Assembly (NCBI RefSeq): GCF_000006445.2
Contig: NC_006048.2
Span: 62,001 to 126,000 of the forward strand
DNA: 64,000 nucleotides
From: Debaryomyces hansenii CBS767
Taxonomy: Eukaryota > Ascomycota > Pichiomycetes > Serinales > Debaryomycetaceae
Direction: 5' to 3'
Shown: positions 60,661 to 64,000 of the stretch, one piece after another
Numbering within the stretch: position 1 is the stretch's first letter
Layout of the letters: every line of letters starts with the position of its first letter
Program-made: the position numbers and the translations under genes
The notes under the pieces: model-generated
What the model was told of the DNA's origin: nothing
The model's input: only the letters and a program-made list of their open reading frames with translations
Databases searched by the model: none

Positions 60661-61251
60661 CTATTTGATGAATATCGACGATAACTTCTTGTAAATATCA
60701 TCTTTATTCTGATCGATGTTAATAATCTCCTTCACAAACCTATGTAAGTCTCTAGGCACATTGTTCGCTATCCCCAAATCTTCCGAACAAACGAGCAATG
60801 TGTCCGGCTTTAAGTTCTTCAAAATGTTGAAATATCCGTCGATATTACTACAATGGAGTAATTTGTAATTGTTCAACAATGTCTTGGGTAAATTATATCT
60901 CTCAACCTCGTCTGCGTTACCAATGTTGCAAACCAAGTCGTCCATCGACAAGTTTGGCGGTAATATGAATGTAACATTCTCCGAATTGAGCAAAATCTCG
61001 TTCAAGGGCAATTGTGAGCTAAGTACCGAGTGTGATAACGTCAACGCAATCGACTTCTTGGTGTACCTTTTGGCAATTCTTAACTTCTCCTCGACCCCTC
61101 CATCTCCTTCTGTTTTCTTATCTTCAATATTCTCCTCTGCAATGTAGCTGGAATACACCTTGTACGATATTGTCACTATGGAAGCTGCTACCAATGCAGC
61201 AATCCATAACTTAGGATTTCGTTGTGTCTTTCGAATCTGTGCCTGCGGCAT
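60661..61251 (-). CDS. PEX22: Peroxin Pex22
   Basis: This 196-residue protein has a basic N-terminus (KTQRNPKLW), a single membrane anchor at residues 15-33 (LWIAALVAASIVTISYKVY) and a cytosolic domain. Its core, SIALTLSHSVLSSQLPLNEILLNSENVTFILP (split over residues 67-98) and SNIDGYFNILKNL, resembles the Rossmann-like fold of Pex22 that binds the E2 enzyme Pex4 at the peroxisome surface and activates it for Pex5 recycling. Fungal Pex22 proteins are short and divergent, which fits; the order of anchor and domain is diagnostic. ATG at 61249-61251. Confidence 0.82.
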   Translation of the reverse strand: MPQAQIRKTQRNPKLWIAALVAASIVTISYKVYSSYIAEENIEDKKTEGDGGVEEKLRIAKRYTKKSIALTLSHSVLSSQLPLNEILLNSENVTFILPPNLSMDDLVCNIGNADEVERYNLPKTLLNNYKLLHCSNIDGYFNILKNLKPDTLLVCSEDLGIANNVPRDLHRFVKEIINIDQNKDDIYKKLSSIFIK

Positions 61252-61637
61252 ATTTGTTATTTGTTATATAAATGAATTCTATGGTTAATACTCGATCACT
61301 CAATGATCTGTTAATAGAAGTCTAATATTTCTCCTTAATCTATTATCTACTGGAAGGCCCATTTGTATATTTATATTTAAGGTATCGCAGTGGGGTTATT
61401 TGCAAAATGTTGAATCAACCAATTCCGGGTCAAGAATCACGCTACATTCTCGCTCCCGGAACATGGACATTCGGAAGTGACCCTCGTATACAATTTCTGA
61501 GATTCCCAACATAATCTGGTCCTAAGGAACTATGTCACACTATAGAACATGGTATCCAGCAAGTAATTTAATAGATAGTCTATTGTGAAGTAACATATAG
61601 ATAGAATTATACACATTAATTATATACGTTCATATTA
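61252..61637. other. Intergenic, no gene seen
   Basis: This spacer holds the PEX22 promoter and the 3' end of LTE1. It has AT-rich tracts and a GC-richer patch near 61415-61475, without a supported element. Confidence 0.45.
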
Positions 61638-64000
61638 TCATGGGTCGACAATATTCAGTAAACAGAAGTTCATCTCTTCTTCGTCCAAGGACTTAATGTA
61701 GAGACATTTGGACAACAAGTCTTTTTGTATGGAAAGATCGTAATTGGAGGACCATTCGATGCATTGGGATAATGACTTGACGATGTGGACCGAAGTTCTG
61801 AAACGAGAGAAATTGATCATTTTTGCTGCAATATTTTGAGTATTCAATGTAGAGTCCCCACCGGTGGTATCATTATTTTTCGCAGCATGGGGGATTTGAG
61901 TCTTGATGAACGCAGGTCTCTCAGCATTGAAGATAAGGTCAGATAAGTACAATCCAACAAACGGAATGCAACCGTTGGATGGTTTTATGCGGTTTATACA
62001 CAACCGAATGTTAACGAAATTTTTCAATGGCGAGGAGAGCTCTTCCAAGTTTTTCAAGATCAAGATGTCCCCCGGAGGCAAGTTCTTCCAGGTTTCTTTC
62101 AATTTCAGGACCTTTTCAGACATCAATCCGAGGATAATCTGCATCAATGTTGAAAAGTTTTGCAATACGTAGCAGTTATGCGCTATGTGGATCAACCGAG
62201 AGATGATGCTGATTCTTTCGAGTTGCGTTTTGGACATCAAAATTTCAGATATAATCCAGTTAACCATTAAGTTAAACCTTGCAATGACCAAATTGACCCC
62301 TCTGTTTTTGTGAAAGTAGTCGTCGTTGACGATGATCTCAAGCCAACTGTTCACGGGGACTAGTTCTTTGTTCCACTTAAGTTCGATTAGCTCTTTCCAA
62401 TCGATCTCCTGTAGAATATCTTTTTCAATTATGGTGAAGTGGTCCGCTAACGACTTCGAGTCATAGCTCAATAAAAACGAAATATGTGAGTCCGCCTCCA
62501 TTACTTTCTCTATTGACAAAATATCCGTAGAAATATAATATCCATTCAAAATAGTTTTAGGTGATGGAAATTGTCTTGGACTGGGCCCATTACTAACGAA
62601 GAAAACACTTTCGTTTTTCTTTAATGATCCTCTTGCCGTTTTCTTCTGTGGCGATCTAACAACCATTATATTTTTAACAGGGGTTAAGGGTCTCTCCTGA
62701 GTCATATCAACAATATCACTCGGATAATCGTCTATATCCTGAGTGTTGGCATTATTGATTTCATTTAAAATATCTTGGGTGTTATCAGGTGTAATATTAC
62801 TCTCGTTTGCTTGTTGCTCCACGTTAGACGCTCCTCTTGGTAATTCCTCGTGCTTTATTTCGTGTTTTGAATCGCTTGAATTTGATTTCTTTCCTTCTAG
62901 TTTGTATAATGCATGATCAAGTGGACTGTGTAATTGATAAGATTCATCTGGTATATCTGCTAGTTCTTTCAAGACGAAATTGCTAATTCCTGGTATGGCC
63001 ACTGAATTATTAGATGAATTGTGGCTATTTTGGGTATTTTGTTCATTACATACCATTACAGAGTTTGTCTTCGATCTAGCTGCAACCGAAAAGAACGAAC
63101 TATCCGAAATATCCAGTTGTCTAATTTCTTTCCTGGTGCTTGGAACACGTCTATCAGCCGAGGTACTCGATGCATTATATTCACCAAATGGTAATTCAGT
63201 CAAGGCACATAATGTACTAAACCGAACACTTTTCCTTAATGATGAGGACCTTGAAAGATATGAGCTCATTGACATTGACTCCATGCTTATTCTAGAATCC
63301 AATGCTGGTCTTTGATCATTAATGCCAGCAATAGTACGAAGATCAGCATGGGCCATCTTTTTCCTTAATTCCCCATTATCTGGTTCCTTATTTTTATAGC
63401 TGACTGATCCATTAGAAATTGAAAAAGCTGAATCATAACTAACATAAGACTTTGCAGAGTTTCTGCTATCTTTCCGAAATATTGAACCAGATGAATTTTT
63501 TGATAACGTAGACATGCGTTTCCGGTTGCTATTATTCTTTGTCAAGTTAGCTTCATTAAAACTAATTCTTCTTACCGAATTCTTTTTGATCAGTTGGGGG
63601 CTTAAGGCAATTCCAAGATCTGCGACTTCAGCATTATATTGTGTTATGTTACTAGGTGTTGAGATTGAAGATTCAAATGACTTATTAAATTGATTGTTGA
63701 AAAGGTATTGGGGGTCCGGTGGTAATTGAGAACCAAGGCCAAATGACTGGTCCTGAGTTATTGGAGATTTAGGTTCATCGTCAAAATCGTCCACAGACCC
63801 AGTTGTCTTATTTTCTGAATATTCTAAGTCAAGATTACCCTCATCATTCCAATTGATGCTTGCTGGTCTCTGAAATGAAGATTGATTTGATGCGTCAAAC
63901 GATCTTCCAAATATTTGGTCAACTGGAGTACGGCTTCGCTGGTTATAATTTTCTTTATCGTGACATTGTTCTCCATTAGTTAGCTCATCTGTATTGATCA
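61638..64000 (-). CDS. LTE1: Lte1, mitotic-exit RasGEF-type protein, 5' end beyond the window
   Basis: The frame stays open from 61638 to the right edge, about 787 codons. The frame codon at 63792-63794 is GTG, not ATG, and codons continue upstream without a stop, so the true start and the N-terminal RasGEF_N domain lie outside. The visible part is a long Ser/Asn-rich, disordered middle (many SxS motifs, possible kinase sites) and the C-terminal Ras-GEF domain, about 61660-62500: LADHFTIIEKDILQEIDW, NLMVNWIISEILMS, RISIISRLIHIAHNCYVLQNF, PSNGCIPFVGLYLSDLIF. Lte1 acts at the bud cortex and promotes mitotic exit at low temperature. A Cdc25-type GEF is less likely from the domain order and the SLADHF motif. 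Confidence 0.85.
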   Translation of the reverse strand, partial: INTDELTNGEQCHDKENYNQRSRTPVDQIFGRSFDASNQSSFQRPASINWNDEGNLDLEYSENKTTGSVDDFDDEPKSPITQDQSFGLGSQLPPDPQYLFNNQFNKSFESSISTPSNITQYNAEVADLGIALSPQLIKKNSVRRISFNEANLTKNNSNRKRMSTLSKNSSGSIFRKDSRNSAKSYVSYDSAFSISNGSVSYKNKEPDNGELRKKMAHADLRTIAGINDQRPALDSRISMESMSMSSYLSRSSSLRKSVRFSTLCALTELPFGEYNASSTSADRRVPSTRKEIRQLDISDSSFFSVAARSKTNSVMVCNEQNTQNSHNSSNNSVAIPGISNFVLKELADIPDESYQLHSPLDHALYKLEGKKSNSSDSKHEIKHEELPRGASNVEQQANESNITPDNTQDILNEINNANTQDIDDYPSDIVDMTQERPLTPVKNIMVVRSPQKKTARGSLKKNESVFFVSNGPSPRQFPSPKTILNGYYISTDILSIEKVMEADSHISFLLSYDSKSLADHFTIIEKDILQEIDWKELIELKWNKELVPVNSWLEIIVNDDYFHKNRGVNLVIARFNLMVNWIISEILMSKTQLERISIISRLIHIAHNCYVLQNFSTLMQIILGLMSEKVLKLKETWKNLPPGDILILKNLEELSSPLKNFVNIRLCINRIKPSNGCIPFVGLYLSDLIFNAERPAFIKTQIPHAAKNNDTTGGDSTLNTQNIAAKMINFSRFRTSVHIVKSLSQCIEWSSNYDLSIQKDLLSKCLYIKSLDEEEMNFCLLNIVDP

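Noticed and set aside
1..64000. Transposons, LTRs, CRISPR arrays, rRNA
   Set aside because: I looked for paired terminal repeats, integrase or reverse-transcriptase motifs and regularly spaced repeats and found none.

Overview
The window is nuclear DNA of a budding yeast: AT-rich, compact, almost intronless, and carrying SEC61, HOM6, IML1, LTE1, TOM20, TIM8, MGM101, PEX22 and SNO1/SNZ1. A subunit of respiratory complex I (48699-49298) argues against Saccharomycetaceae. CTG codons are rare, and in the exoglucanase gene two of four fit serine better than leucine, so I infer a CUG-Ser clade yeast, probably Debaryomyces-like. Protein readings given here use the standard code.

Left part (1-14 kb) is accessory and partly decayed. 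It holds the end of a sugar porter, an LRR/F-box-like protein, a bacterial-looking 2,2-dialkylglycine decarboxylase, a 28-codon remnant of a Cys/Met-metabolism PLP enzyme, a beta-alanine synthase (PYD3 type) and a Dal5-type permease under a GATA-factor palindrome. Next come an SCS7/FAH1 sphingolipid hydroxylase broken by one frameshift, a short-chain dehydrogenase broken by one in-frame stop, and an intact aldehyde dehydrogenase. Several of these suggest scavenging of nitrogen from pyrimidines and unusual amino acids.

From 14 to 21 kb lie conserved genes: a coiled-coil protein, TIM8, a TTI2-like protein, a pseudouridine-degrading enzyme and an AIM18/46-type protein. The pseudouridine gene looks like two ORFs, the second without an ATG. 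A 62-base intron with canonical signals joins them in phase into one glycosidase-kinase fusion.

From 21.4 to 31.5 kb is a compact carbon-metabolism cluster: Zn2Cys6 regulator, transketolase of the dihydroxyacetone-synthase type, sorbose-reductase-like dehydrogenase, STL1-type polyol/sugar porter and dihydroxyacetone kinase, with two shared divergent promoters. It is followed at 31.8-32.7 kb by decayed copies of two genes that stand intact on its left side (14.2 kb and 20.1 kb), in the same order and orientation. The cluster therefore sits between direct duplicates.

From 33 to 64 kb the genome is mostly housekeeping: PSA1, MCH1, FBP1, SEC61, two tandem LicD/Mnn4-type mannosylphosphate proteins, MGM101, a complex I subunit, TOM20, a GPI-type exoglucanase, HOM6, IML1, the divergent SNO1/SNZ1 vitamin B6 pair with Gcn4-type sites, PEX22 and LTE1, whose 5' end lies beyond the right edge. 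A perfect 18-bp GC-rich inverted repeat stands in the PSA1-MCH1 spacer. I found no tRNA, rRNA, transposon or CRISPR array.
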